A stretch of 64,000 nucleotides of DNA, taken from positions 62,001 to 126,000 of the forward strand of contig JBNOAI010000010.1 of NCBI GenBank assembly GCA_050283925.1, in the 5' to 3' direction. Numbering within the stretch: position 1 is the stretch's first letter; each line of letters begins with the position of its first letter. This DNA comes from ZC4RG25 sp023428365 (GTDB lineage: Bacteria > Pseudomonadota > Alphaproteobacteria > Rhizobiales > Hyphomicrobiaceae). The notes below the pieces were generated by a model. It made no database searches. It was not told the DNA's origin and worked only from the letters and a program-made list of their open reading frames with translations. The position numbers and the translations under genes were made by a program. This document shows, in pieces, positions 52,771 through 61,087 of this stretch.

Positions 52771-53772
52771 CTACGGCGCCGGCCGTGCTCGGGTCCACCG
52801 ATAGCCCGCGCCGACCACAATCTGATGAGCCGCGAGGGTCGTGCTGATACGACCGAGTTTCGGTTCCTCATCCCACAACCAACGGCGGAATTGCCGCCAT
52901 AGATCTCCCGGCATGTTGAAGTTGAGCCACGACTGATCGCCAGTCAGTGCACTGCGAATCCACGCCTGCGTGAATTTGTATTCGACAAAATAGGATCCGC
53001 GGCCAATTGTGAACTCAAGCCCCGCCACAATCTGCGCAGCCGGTCCCGCAAACTGATACTCACTCGTGCGCACCGCGCGGCTGTCGCCCCGGAACCTTAC
53101 CTCCGTATGCGGAAGTGCAAACCCGCCACCAACTCCGATGTAGGGACGAACGCGCGATGTGAGGCTAGGGAAACGCACGAGCGGCGTAAACAACAATACG
53201 TTGTGCCCATGCGTAAACTCGAGCCGATCGAACAGGTCCGTTAGTTTCAGGCGCGGCGGGGCCGGCTCGCCCTTGAGCGTTCCAGCCGTTTCGACCTCCT
53301 CGATAACCGGGTTGCTGAGCTTGCGGCCGTGTGCACCCTTGCCAAGTCTGGCGACGGCTTTGTTGTGCAGGAAATCAACCATGAACCCGAATGAATGCCA
53401 CCACTGTATGCTGCGCACACCACCGTCGATAGGGAAGTGCAGCGCATCTCCGTCCCATCCAAGCCCTTTCAGTTGCAGGTCCGTGCCGTCCGGCCGTGTC
53501 AAGTGGACGTCGCTGCGATGATAAAATGGCGCACCGACATAACCGGCTACAACGATCTCGTTTCCGGTAAAAGCGGGCGCATGTGCCTGGCCCGACTCTA
53601 CTTTACTCGCCTCGGTTGGCGGCTCGTCGAGTGAAGACGCGGCCATCCAGAATTGCGCCATAACAGCGCTAAGCAACACAATGGCGATCAGTCTCGCGAG
53701 CTTATCAATTAGATTGGTGGAACGGGCATCTGGTTGCGCCGTCTGCCAAGAACTCCAGGCAATCGCGTGCAT
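52771..53772 (-). CDS. Outer-membrane beta-barrel protein, lipid A oxidase (LpxQ)-like
   Basis: A roughly 333-residue protein: an N-terminal signal/anchor (LARLIAIVLLSAVMAQFWMA), then an amphipathic barrel. It shows motifs I associate with LpxQ-type lipid A oxidases: KGLGWDGDALHFP, the SIQWWHSFGFMVDFLHNKA segment, LEFTHGHNVLLF, RPYIGVGGGFALPHTEV and AGPAAQIVAGLEF with FVEYKFTQAW. LpxQ oxidises the proximal glucosamine of rhizobial lipid A to 2-aminogluconate using O2. ATG 53772 has GGAGG 4 nt upstream; the longer frame overlaps the ACP gene. Placement beside AcpXL-like genes fits a lipid A role. The assignment rests on remembered motifs only. Confidence 0.55.
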   Translation of the reverse strand: MHAIAWSSWQTAQPDARSTNLIDKLARLIAIVLLSAVMAQFWMAASSLDEPPTEASKVESGQAHAPAFTGNEIVVAGYVGAPFYHRSDVHLTRPDGTDLQLKGLGWDGDALHFPIDGGVRSIQWWHSFGFMVDFLHNKAVARLGKGAHGRKLSNPVIEEVETAGTLKGEPAPPRLKLTDLFDRLEFTHGHNVLLFTPLVRFPSLTSRVRPYIGVGGGFALPHTEVRFRGDSRAVRTSEYQFAGPAAQIVAGLEFTIGRGSYFVEYKFTQAWIRSALTGDQSWLNFNMPGDLWRQFRRWLWDEEPKLGRISTTLAAHQIVVGAGYRWTRARPAP

Positions 53773-53857
53773 TCCGCCTCCGATTGTCTGGAGCAATATT
53801 GGCGAAAAAGACCAGCCACCCGCTGCAGGCGCTGGACACATGCGCCCGGGCGCGCCG

Positions 53858-54112
53858 TCAGACGCCATGACGCACCAGGACCGCCTCGATGTCACCGACG
53901 GTGCGCATCTCCATCATCTCGTCCATTGAAAGTTTGATGTCGAACGTCGTCTCGATCGCGCCCACGAGGGCAATATGTTGCAGTGAGTCCCAGCGGTCCA
54001 CGTCCTCGGTTGACGTCTCGCGTTTGAGTGGTCCAGCGTGTTGGAACACGTCTTCAAAAATTGCAACGAGTTGCAGATAGGTGAGGTCCGACGCCGGCGT
54101 GAGCGCGTCCAT
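53858..54112 (-). CDS. Acyl carrier protein (partner of the FkbH-type enzyme)
   Basis: An 84-residue carrier protein with the phosphopantetheine site DRWDSLQHIALVGAIE (Ser43). The protein is acidic, as usual. The gene starts at the base after the FkbH-type stop, so the two are coupled. In polyketide systems FkbH-type enzymes load a glyceryl unit onto a dedicated ACP such as this. It differs clearly from the AcpXL-like ACP at 57741, which has its own long motif. Confidence 0.85.
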   Translation of the reverse strand: MDALTPASDLTYLQLVAIFEDVFQHAGPLKRETSTEDVDRWDSLQHIALVGAIETTFDIKLSMDEMMEMRTVGDIEAVLVRHGV

Positions 54113-56320
54113 TCAAGCCTCCATTTCCAGGGAAACGAACTGCGATCCCGCCAACTTCTGCTCGCGCATGTCGAAGACCCACGACGACGTCCTCTCATCA
54201 CCTTCAGCAAGGACGAAGCCGTTCGCAGAAAAGAAATCCCGGACCATGCCGTTCTTTGCAGTCGCAACGAAGCGTCCGATCACGCGTTTTACGCCGCGAT
54301 CGGTGAGAAAGGAGACTAATGCTGCGAGAAACGATCGCTCGATTTCGCGGCCGATCACGCGGCAGCTCATCAGAAATGTATCGATCTCCGCCCGCGAACC
54401 ATCAATAGAGATCGTGGCGGCAATCACCATCCCGTGGTCGCCGAATTTGTCCACGACACGCGCTGCGAGTGCGAGTCCGTGCTCGGAATCTTCGACATAC
54501 GCGGCGATGTCGGCCTCGGTCAGGCGGCGCGTCGTGAGATTGAATTGATTTGTTCGCTGATGCATCTGCGCGACCCGTGCGATCGAGTCGGTAGCGACAG
54601 CCGAAACCGTGAGCTTCTGCTGCAGTCCGCAAAGATAATCCTCGATGCTGACCGCGGTGTCCTTGAGCGCACGAGCTTCACGCTCGGCGGCGTACATCTC
54701 TGATCGGCGCTCGTCCTCGTCGGTAAGTCGAACCGGCCACGTGCAGACCAGCCGCCGGAGCCAAGAGGGTCTCTGCGCGGGATCCTCGGGCAGCTCGGCA
54801 ACGATCACTTCGGGGGCCAATCGGCGCATGGCCTCGCGCTCGTGCGGACTGTCATCGATGAACACGAAGCTGTCGAGCCCGAGGTTGAGCTCGCTCGCAA
54901 TGCGGCGAATATTTGCCGGTTTCGGTTCCCAATTGATGGCACTTGCCGCGAAGTCACTTGCCTTCAGCACCATCCCTGGGTGACGCTCGAACACCGTGAT
55001 GGCGTCGGAATTGTTCTTACTCAGAGCGACAAGGAGGAAACCCTGACGCTTAAGCCGGAGGCACTCCTGCTGGAAAGCCTGGAACGCATTTCCGGGAAAG
55101 TCCTCGCCGCAGACAAGTCGCTCGAGACCGTCGTCGCCGTAAATGCCTCCCCAAAGGGTGTTGTCCAGATCGAGTGCCAGAACTTTGGCCGGACCGTGCG
55201 AAGCCAGAGACCACACCTCGGCAAAAGCGCACGCGAGCGCCCGCGTCGCGTCGGCAGAGTAGGCAATCCGGCCGTAGAACCACAGCTTGGGATCGTGGCG
55301 CTGCGACGAAGCGATATCCGCGAGCGCATGGTCAGCGTCGACCACCAGAATATTGCTGTATCGCTCTGCGACCTCCCATAAGCGCCGGTTTATGAGCTGC
55401 ACGGCAGTGCGAAGTCCCGAGATGTGCCGGCTGTCGAGCAATCCCGCTGTCGGAGCAAAAGGAACCGGTATTGAATTGATCAACAAGGGAGCAGACGTGG
55501 ACCTGGCGAAAGCGGTGAGCGCATCGCTGAGCATGTCGGCGCGCGCGACCAGGAGATCCCAGATCTTTGGCGCGGGCATGCGCCAGTCAGCCCCCGCGAA
55601 ACTGTCGAAATCGAAAAGGAGAATATGTGCCTCAGCCATGGCATCCGGTTCCAGCAACTCAGCAAACGCGCCACCGAAATCGGATTGCTCGATGAGCGCA
55701 TTACGTCCGACTCTGCCAAAAGCTGGACCAAGATCGATCGCAAACGTATGCGTAGTCGAGAAGCCGGCAACCCGAATCCGCAGAGTTGACAGAGCTGCAA
55801 GATGAGAAGCTAGCTTCGGACGGATCGGTCCGAGCGCTTGTGGCACACGCGGCCAAAACGCCAGAGCTAGGTGACAAGCCTCGTCCAACCCTCCAATGCG
55901 CACCAGTCGTGCGACGATGGCTTGTGCGATTTCCGGCTCGATGTTGGCGATATCGGCAAGAGCGCGCAGATCTCCGGTAATGGCGGCTTCGTTTTTTACC
56001 ACGACCTCGTTGAGCACATTGAGCACGCGCTGGTCTGGCGTTTGCGCCATCTCCACTGGAACGACGTGGCCTGCAAGCAGGAAGGCATTGACGAGCGTGC
56101 GAGGCACGGATTGCTTCTGGCGCACCAGTTTCGCGATTATGTTCGCAACGCGAGCGGCATCGATGCGGGACCAATCGACGGCTTGTAGAAGGATGTGGCG
56201 AAGTGCGGGTTCAGTCGCATGATCGATCGCCGCCTCGATAACCTGGTCGAATGTCAGACCATCTGCCGCCAAGCCAGTTCCGGAACTGGACACCGCAAGC
56301 TTCTCAGACGATAGCGTCAT
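54113..56320 (-). CDS. FkbH-type HAD-IIIC family enzyme with GNAT-like C-terminus
   Basis: A 735-residue multidomain protein. Residues 1-160: helical extension of unknown role. About 160-365: SGNH-like region usual in this family. About 375-555: HAD-IIIC domain with LALDLDNTLWGG (381-392), ALSKNN and FIDDSPHEREAM. About 560-735: GNAT-like domain with TNQFNLTTRR (590-599). FkbH proteins take D-1,3-bisphosphoglycerate, dephosphorylate it and attach the glyceryl group to an ACP. The adjacent ACP gene supports that reaction here. No FkbG/O-methyltransferase or hydroxyacyl dehydrogenase genes for methoxymalonyl-ACP are present, so the C3 unit would be used as such (inference). Confidence 0.82.
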   Translation of the reverse strand: MTLSSEKLAVSSSGTGLAADGLTFDQVIEAAIDHATEPALRHILLQAVDWSRIDAARVANIIAKLVRQKQSVPRTLVNAFLLAGHVVPVEMAQTPDQRVLNVLNEVVVKNEAAITGDLRALADIANIEPEIAQAIVARLVRIGGLDEACHLALAFWPRVPQALGPIRPKLASHLAALSTLRIRVAGFSTTHTFAIDLGPAFGRVGRNALIEQSDFGGAFAELLEPDAMAEAHILLFDFDSFAGADWRMPAPKIWDLLVARADMLSDALTAFARSTSAPLLINSIPVPFAPTAGLLDSRHISGLRTAVQLINRRLWEVAERYSNILVVDADHALADIASSQRHDPKLWFYGRIAYSADATRALACAFAEVWSLASHGPAKVLALDLDNTLWGGIYGDDGLERLVCGEDFPGNAFQAFQQECLRLKRQGFLLVALSKNNSDAITVFERHPGMVLKASDFAASAINWEPKPANIRRIASELNLGLDSFVFIDDSPHEREAMRRLAPEVIVAELPEDPAQRPSWLRRLVCTWPVRLTDEDERRSEMYAAEREARALKDTAVSIEDYLCGLQQKLTVSAVATDSIARVAQMHQRTNQFNLTTRRLTEADIAAYVEDSEHGLALAARVVDKFGDHGMVIAATISIDGSRAEIDTFLMSCRVIGREIERSFLAALVSFLTDRGVKRVIGRFVATAKNGMVRDFFSANGFVLAEGDERTSSWVFDMREQKLAGSQFVSLEMEA

Positions 56321-56327
56321 GCTGACC

Positions 56328-57533
56328 TCAGATCATCGTCTCACCGCCGGTCACCAGCAGGTTCTCGCCGGTAATGAATGAGGCGTAAGGTGAGGCGAGC
56401 AGGAGTGCTGCCCCCGCCACATCTTCGACGGTGGCAAGCCGGCGCAGAGGTGTGCGCGATACCATGGCGTTCCGCACCCGGTCCGGAACGTTGGCCGTAA
56501 GATCGGTGTCGACCAGCGATGGCGATATCATGTTGACCGCGACGCCCTGCGGCCCGAGTTCCTGCGCCAGATTCTTGCTCATGGCGTGAAGTGCGCTCTT
56601 GGCGGCAACATAGGGCAGCCAGTGATGTGACGTCCTCCCAAGTGCTGCCGAGCTGAGGATCACAATGATTTTTCCCTTATTTTGCTTGATCGACGGCAAG
56701 AGCTCCCTTGTCACGCGGAACGCACTGCCGACGATGTCTTCATAAGCCGAGCACAGGTCCTCCCACGAAAGCTCCGTGAAAGCCGCCGATTTGATCTTGG
56801 GGCCTGCGTTGTGAACGAGAATATCGAGCCCGCCGTTCGCGCCAATATCTGCCGCGAGTTGACGGACGTCGGCATCGTTCATGACATTGGCTTTGATCAA
56901 CCGACACATTCCGCCAGCGGCCATAATCTCCTGCTCGAGGGTTTCTGCCGCCGCTCTGCTGCGATGGTAGTTGACCCAGACGAACGCTCCCTGATCTGCA
57001 AAAAGACGCGCGATCGCCCGCCCAATTCCCCGCGAGGCACCTGTCACGAGAGCGGTGCATCCATCGAGCAATCGGCCTTTTGGAAATAGCGGAATATCAG
57101 CCTGCCGGGGCTGCTCTTCGGTCAATCGCAGAACCTTGACGAGCGCCGTCCCTCTGAGGACGCAAGTGCCATCAGCCTTGGCTATCGTCGTATGCAGCGT
57201 AACGAGGCGAGTCTCTTCGTCGATCTTTTCCACCGTTGCACGCGCCTCGACCGTCTCGCCGACGAAGACGGGGCGGGTAAACTCGATGCTTTGCGAAACG
57301 TAGAGTGCCCCGCGCCCGGGGATCTTGGTGCCGACGAGGGTGGACAGCAGGCTTGCGTGAAGGAAGCCATGCACTACGCGTTGCGCAAATTCCGTACGCG
57401 CAGCAAATTCCTCGTCGACATGAAGCGCATTATAATCACCCGATAGGCGCGCAAACGCCGCCACGTCCTCGGCCGTGATGCAGCGTGACAAGGTCTCGGT
57501 CTGGCCAAGTCTCAGCTCGTGTAAACGATCCAT
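56328..57533 (-). CDS. MaoC-like hydratase/dehydratase fused to a 3-ketoacyl reductase (SDR)
   Basis: A 401-residue fusion. The N-terminal MaoC domain (about residues 10-135) has the active-site segment FARLSGDYNALHVDEEFAAR and VVHGFLHASLLST. The C-terminal SDR domain (about 155-401) has TGASRGIGRAIARLF, HNAGP and the Ser-Tyr-Lys triad in SSAALGRTSHHWLPYVAAK, ending ASFITGENLLVTGG. The protein could do keto reduction and dehydration of one acyl-ACP in sequence. ATG 57533 is preferred; an in-frame ATG at 57560 exists. It heads the minus arm, with FkbH 7 nt downstream. Confidence 0.85.
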   Translation of the reverse strand: MDRLHELRLGQTETLSRCITAEDVAAFARLSGDYNALHVDEEFAARTEFAQRVVHGFLHASLLSTLVGTKIPGRGALYVSQSIEFTRPVFVGETVEARATVEKIDEETRLVTLHTTIAKADGTCVLRGTALVKVLRLTEEQPRQADIPLFPKGRLLDGCTALVTGASRGIGRAIARLFADQGAFVWVNYHRSRAAAETLEQEIMAAGGMCRLIKANVMNDADVRQLAADIGANGGLDILVHNAGPKIKSAAFTELSWEDLCSAYEDIVGSAFRVTRELLPSIKQNKGKIIVILSSAALGRTSHHWLPYVAAKSALHAMSKNLAQELGPQGVAVNMISPSLVDTDLTANVPDRVRNAMVSRTPLRRLATVEDVAGAALLLASPYASFITGENLLVTGGETMI

Positions 57534-57605
57534 CCGTCGTCTGCTTTGACGCACCTTCATATGCGATTGGGCGAGGATCGATATCCAATCGCGCGTGCGG
57601 GGATC

Positions 57606-57619
57606 TTGACTTTGGTTAA
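57606..57619. promoter_or_regulatory. FNR-type box TTGACTTTGGTTAA between the two arms of the fatty-acid locus
   Basis: It has 13 of 14 bases identical to the ubiD/ubiT box at 48872. It sits in the 207-bp divergent spacer: 73 bp before the MaoC-SDR start on the minus strand and 121 bp before the AcpXL-like start on the plus strand. Class II placement would start the minus transcript near 57571. Confidence 0.58.
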
Positions 57620-57740
57620 GTCAGCGCACCGCCACCCTTGTTAGAAGCCCAGGCGATGTGCGGGAGTTGTCTTGCCCTATGCGCAAGAGGCTCTCGGAAC
57701 TTTTGCGCGATGCGTTGGCGCCTTGAATAGGACAACAGGG

Positions 57741-58022
57741 ATGGCTTCAACTTTCGAAACCGTCGCCCGGATCATCTCGTCGACGGGCGGTGTTCCAATA
57801 GAGACGATCACGCCCGACAGTCACGTGATGAAAGATCTTGAGGTCGATAGTCTCGCGTTCCTCGATGTCACGTTCGAGATCGACCAGGCATTTGGAATAC
57901 GGCTGCCGATTGAGGATTGGCTGCAAAATGCGGATGGAGGCTACGAAGGCGAGAAGTATTTTATTTTGCGCAACCTTTGCGGTCACATAGATGAAATCTT
58001 AGGCGCGGTAGCACCGACCTGA
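57741..58022 (+). CDS. acpXL: AcpXL-like acyl carrier protein for very-long-chain fatty acid
   Basis: A 93-residue carrier protein with the motif EVDSLAFLDVTFEID (Ser37) and the AcpXL-specific tail (FGIRLPIEDWLQN; KYFILRNLCGHIDEIL). AcpXL carries the growing C26-C28 acyl chain that LpxXL attaches to lipid A. ATG 57741 is chosen because AGGA lies 8 nt upstream; the frame extended to 57672 has no ribosome site. Whether this is the housekeeping acpXL or a paralogue cannot be told from the window. Confidence 0.8.
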   Translation: MASTFETVARIISSTGGVPIETITPDSHVMKDLEVDSLAFLDVTFEIDQAFGIRLPIEDWLQNADGGYEGEKYFILRNLCGHIDEILGAVAPT

Positions 58023-58034
58023 TCGGATCAGGCC

Positions 58035-58502
58035 ATGCGCCTCGAATTTTTCCAAATGCTCGACCGGATAGAGCAGCTGAATATGGAGACGGGTTCGCTC
58101 GTTGGCCGGGCTAAGGTTCCCAAGACGAGTCCTGTATTCGAGGGTCATTTCCCGGGCCATCCTTTAATGCCCGGCGTTTTGCTGCTTGAGACGATGGCGC
58201 AGGCTGCCGGATATCTGCTGCTCACGCTCGGTGGCTTTTCGCGCATGCCGTTCTTTGCCAGCGCTAAGGAGGCGAATTTTCGTTCCTTTGTGACTCCCGG
58301 CAGCGATCTCAGCGTCCATGCGACGCGCGTCCATGACGGTTCCGGATACGCGGTGGTGGACGCTTATATTCTATGTCACGGCAAACGCGTTTCCGACGCT
58401 CGCCTCACCATGCGCAACGTCCCGTTTCCGAGCATAGCGTTGGAGCAGCATGTGCGCCGGGAGGGTGCCCGGCTCCATCTCGCACTTACGGCTCGTACCT
58501 GA
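58035..58502 (+). CDS. FabZ-type 3-hydroxyacyl-ACP dehydratase (FabZXL-like)
   Basis: A 155-residue hotdog dehydratase. The catalytic motif HFPGHPLMPGVLLLETMAQA gives His38 and Glu52. Location directly after the AcpXL-like gene (12 nt) and before the KS genes reproduces the order acpXL-fabZXL-fabF2XL-fabF1XL known from rhizobia. It would dehydrate 3-hydroxyacyl-AcpXL during chain elongation. Confidence 0.83.
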   Translation: MRLEFFQMLDRIEQLNMETGSLVGRAKVPKTSPVFEGHFPGHPLMPGVLLLETMAQAAGYLLLTLGGFSRMPFFASAKEANFRSFVTPGSDLSVHATRVHDGSGYAVVDAYILCHGKRVSDARLTMRNVPFPSIALEQHVRREGARLHLALTART

Positions 58503-58503
58503 C

Positions 58504-59739
58504 ATGCCGGCGCGACACACCGAAGTGTGGATCACTGGGATCGGGCTCGTCAGCTCGCTCGGAGAAGGTCTCGCGGAGCATTGGCAGCGCTTGGGTCCGC
58601 ACGCCATGTCCGCCGTAGCGGTAGACAGTGTGCGCCATTCCCCATACCTCATTCATCCCCTGGTTTCGCTCGACTTCACCAGACAGATTTCGAAGACGAG
58701 CGATCAGCGTCAGATGGAGCGATGGCAGCGGATCGGTGTTTATGCCGCCGGCCTCGCGCTCGCCGACGCTGGCATCCTCGGCAATCCTCTGCTGCTGGAC
58801 AAGGTTGACCTCGCGATTGCTGCCGGAAACGGGGAGCGTGATATCGCCCTGGATACCCGCGTCCTCGAGGTCGCTGATACGGGTGAGTTGTCGGGAGATG
58901 AGCTCAATAAACGGCTCATGACGGGGCTGCGACCCACGTTTTACCTGGGTCAGCTTTCCAACCTTCTGGCCGGAAATATCTCGATCGTACACAAGGCGAC
59001 GGGCTCCTCTCGTACTTTCAAGGGCGAGGAGATGGCCGGTGTATCCGCGCTTGAGGACGCCGTCGCGCGTATTGCTGCCGGCCAGAGCGAACTGATGCTC
59101 GTGGGAGGGGCCCTCAATGCCGAACGGGAGGATCTTCTCCTCAACCTGGAACTCGGCGGTGCACTGCTTCAAGGCAGCTATCGGCCAGTCTGGGCACGGG
59201 CGGAAACGGGCGGCGGCATGGTGCCAGGTAGCATCGGGGCCTTCCTTGTTCTCGAGGCTCCGGAGCACGCGAGGGTTCGCTGTGTCAAACCCCACGCAAA
59301 CGTTGGCACGGTCGTTTCCGACAGATCGCGCCGCAAACCTGGTGATGCCGTGGCCTCGGCCCGGAAACTAATGCAATCCTTGATGCCGCTCATCGACAAT
59401 CGTCGCCCACTCAGTGTGCTGAGCGGAGCGAGTGGTGTCGAGCCGGCAACGCGGCAGGAAGCCCAGTTTCTGAAAGAATTGGCAGACGACGATCTTAATA
59501 TCGCTGTTCGCGCCTATGGCAGCGTGCTTGGACATGGAATTGAAGCGCATTTCCTCTCCGGAATCGCACTCGCAGCGCTGGCCCTGTCGAAGGACTCTTT
59601 TTATGCGCCCTTCGACGGGACAGGGCATGAGCGCGAGATCCGACCTGGAGAATGCCGGCAGATTCTCGTGACCAGCTTCGGCCATTGGCGTGGCGAAGCC
59701 CTCGGCCTCGTCGAGGCGATCCCGGAGGGCGCATCGTGA
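58504..59739 (+). CDS. KS-beta (FabF2XL-like) ketosynthase subunit without catalytic Cys, copy 1
   Basis: A 411-residue thiolase-fold protein. The nucleophile site is lost: the aligned place reads HKATGSSRTFKGEE instead of TACASG, and the first catalytic His (NAHGTST in the partner) is replaced in SVLSGASGVEP; the second (VLGHGIEAHF) remains. This is the pattern of a chain-length-factor-like subunit that pairs with an active KS. ATG 58504 directly follows the fabZ stop. It is coupled to the active KS gene by a GTGA overlap. Confidence 0.82.
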   Translation: MPARHTEVWITGIGLVSSLGEGLAEHWQRLGPHAMSAVAVDSVRHSPYLIHPLVSLDFTRQISKTSDQRQMERWQRIGVYAAGLALADAGILGNPLLLDKVDLAIAAGNGERDIALDTRVLEVADTGELSGDELNKRLMTGLRPTFYLGQLSNLLAGNISIVHKATGSSRTFKGEEMAGVSALEDAVARIAAGQSELMLVGGALNAEREDLLLNLELGGALLQGSYRPVWARAETGGGMVPGSIGAFLVLEAPEHARVRCVKPHANVGTVVSDRSRRKPGDAVASARKLMQSLMPLIDNRRPLSVLSGASGVEPATRQEAQFLKELADDDLNIAVRAYGSVLGHGIEAHFLSGIALAALALSKDSFYAPFDGTGHEREIRPGECRQILVTSFGHWRGEALGLVEAIPEGAS

Positions 59740-61016
59740 GTCAAACGCATCGGGATCATAAAGGCCGACCGGTTGTCGCTATCACCGGAATTGGGGTTGT
59801 AACTTGCCTTGGTGTCGGCACGACCGATAACTGGTCGCGACTGTGCGCGGGGGAATCGGGTATCCGGCCAATCGTCCGTTTCCCCACCGACGGCTTGAAA
59901 ACCACAATCGCCGGCACCGTCGATGCGCTTCAGGTCGAGCCTTATTCCGCGTCAGATCTCGCGACGGTAACAGCCGAAGCGGCCGGCCGCGAGGCCGTCG
60001 CTCAGGCAGGAATTGGTCAGCGCGGCGAATTCCCTGGACGTCTTATCGTGGCAACACCACCCTCCGAGCTCGAATGGCCACACCTGTATGCACTCCATGC
60101 AGCCGGAGATGGCGCGGCGCCGGGATACACGCGGCTTCTCGCCGCCGCACGGACCAGGGTTTTCTCCGGCTTCGCCCGTCATGTGCGATTTGCCAGTATC
60201 GCCGATCGCCTTCAGAAGAGCTTTGGCACACGCGGCGAGCCGCTTTCCGTCTGCACGGCCTGTGCATCTGGTGCGACGACCATCCAGCTCGGTGCGGAAG
60301 CAATCCGCCGCGGTGATCTCGACGCGGCGCTCTGCATCGGCACCGATGCGACGGTACATCCGGAGGGACTCATCCGGTTCTCGCTGCTGTCCGCATTGTC
60401 GACCAAAAACCACACGCCTGCGAAGGCCTCCAAACCTTTCGCGAAGGACCGCGACGGGTTTGTCATGGCCGAAGGCGCCGGAGCGATCGTGATCGAGAAC
60501 TACGATCGCGCCAAGGCGCGCGGCGCACGCATCCTTGGCATCGTTCGCGGCTGCGGGGAAAAAGCGGATCATTATCACCGCACACGCTCCGAACCGAGCG
60601 GAGCAGCCATTGTTGGCGCACTTCGCAAGACGCTCGGCGATGCCGGTCTCACTCCGCAGGCCATCGATTACATCAATGCGCACGGCACGAGCACGCCCGA
60701 GAATGACAAAATGGAATACCTGTCACTCAAGGCCGTATTTGGGGAATACCTCACCACAACTCCGATCAGTTCCAACAAGTCGATGGTCGGACATACCCTG
60801 ATTGCGGCCGGCGCCGTCGAAGCCGTGTTCTCGGTGATGACGATACAGACGGGAACGCTGCCGCCCACCATCAACTACGATATTCCCGACCCGGAGCTTC
60901 CGCTCGACGTGGTGGCGAACGTAAAGCGCGACGCCCGCGTGACGACCGTCTTGTCGAACTCGTTCGGCTTCGGCGGGCAAAATGTCTGCCTCGTTCTGTC
61001 CGCGGAGCCCGCATGA
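59736..61016 (+). CDS. KS-alpha (FabF1XL-like) 3-ketoacyl-ACP synthase, copy 1
   Basis: A 426-residue active ketosynthase. The triad is intact: Cys176 (SVCTACASGA), His316 (YINAHGTSTPEND) and His353 (KSMVGHTLIAAG, with Lys348). It closes with NSFGFGGQN. It condenses an acyl primer with malonyl-ACP. GTG 59736 overlaps the KS-beta stop (GTGA), which argues for a 1:1 heterodimer; the frame extended to 59652 lies inside the neighbour. It corresponds to FabF1XL by order. Confidence 0.87.
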   Translation: MSQTHRDHKGRPVVAITGIGVVTCLGVGTTDNWSRLCAGESGIRPIVRFPTDGLKTTIAGTVDALQVEPYSASDLATVTAEAAGREAVAQAGIGQRGEFPGRLIVATPPSELEWPHLYALHAAGDGAAPGYTRLLAAARTRVFSGFARHVRFASIADRLQKSFGTRGEPLSVCTACASGATTIQLGAEAIRRGDLDAALCIGTDATVHPEGLIRFSLLSALSTKNHTPAKASKPFAKDRDGFVMAEGAGAIVIENYDRAKARGARILGIVRGCGEKADHYHRTRSEPSGAAIVGALRKTLGDAGLTPQAIDYINAHGTSTPENDKMEYLSLKAVFGEYLTTTPISSNKSMVGHTLIAAGAVEAVFSVMTIQTGTLPPTINYDIPDPELPLDVVANVKRDARVTTVLSNSFGFGGQNVCLVLSAEPA

Positions 61017-61046
61017 AACGGCAGCGAAGCGCTGGCAGGAGAAACG

Positions 61047-61070
61047 CAGCGGCGCGGCGCACCGCCGCTG
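61047..61070 (+). repeat. GC-rich stem-loop between the two KS pairs
   Basis: CAGCGGCG (61047-61054) pairs perfectly with CGCCGCTG (61063-61070) around an 8-nt loop, in the 71-nt gap separating the first KS pair from the second. There is no U-run. GGAAAGGA follows at once as ribosome site for the next gene. It may tune expression of the second pair. Confidence 0.55.
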
Positions 61071-61087
61071 GAAAGGACGCGTGACGA

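Noticed and set aside
59952..60683. 243-codon open frame on the minus strand
   Set aside because: Antisense to the first KS-alpha gene with its intact catalytic triad.
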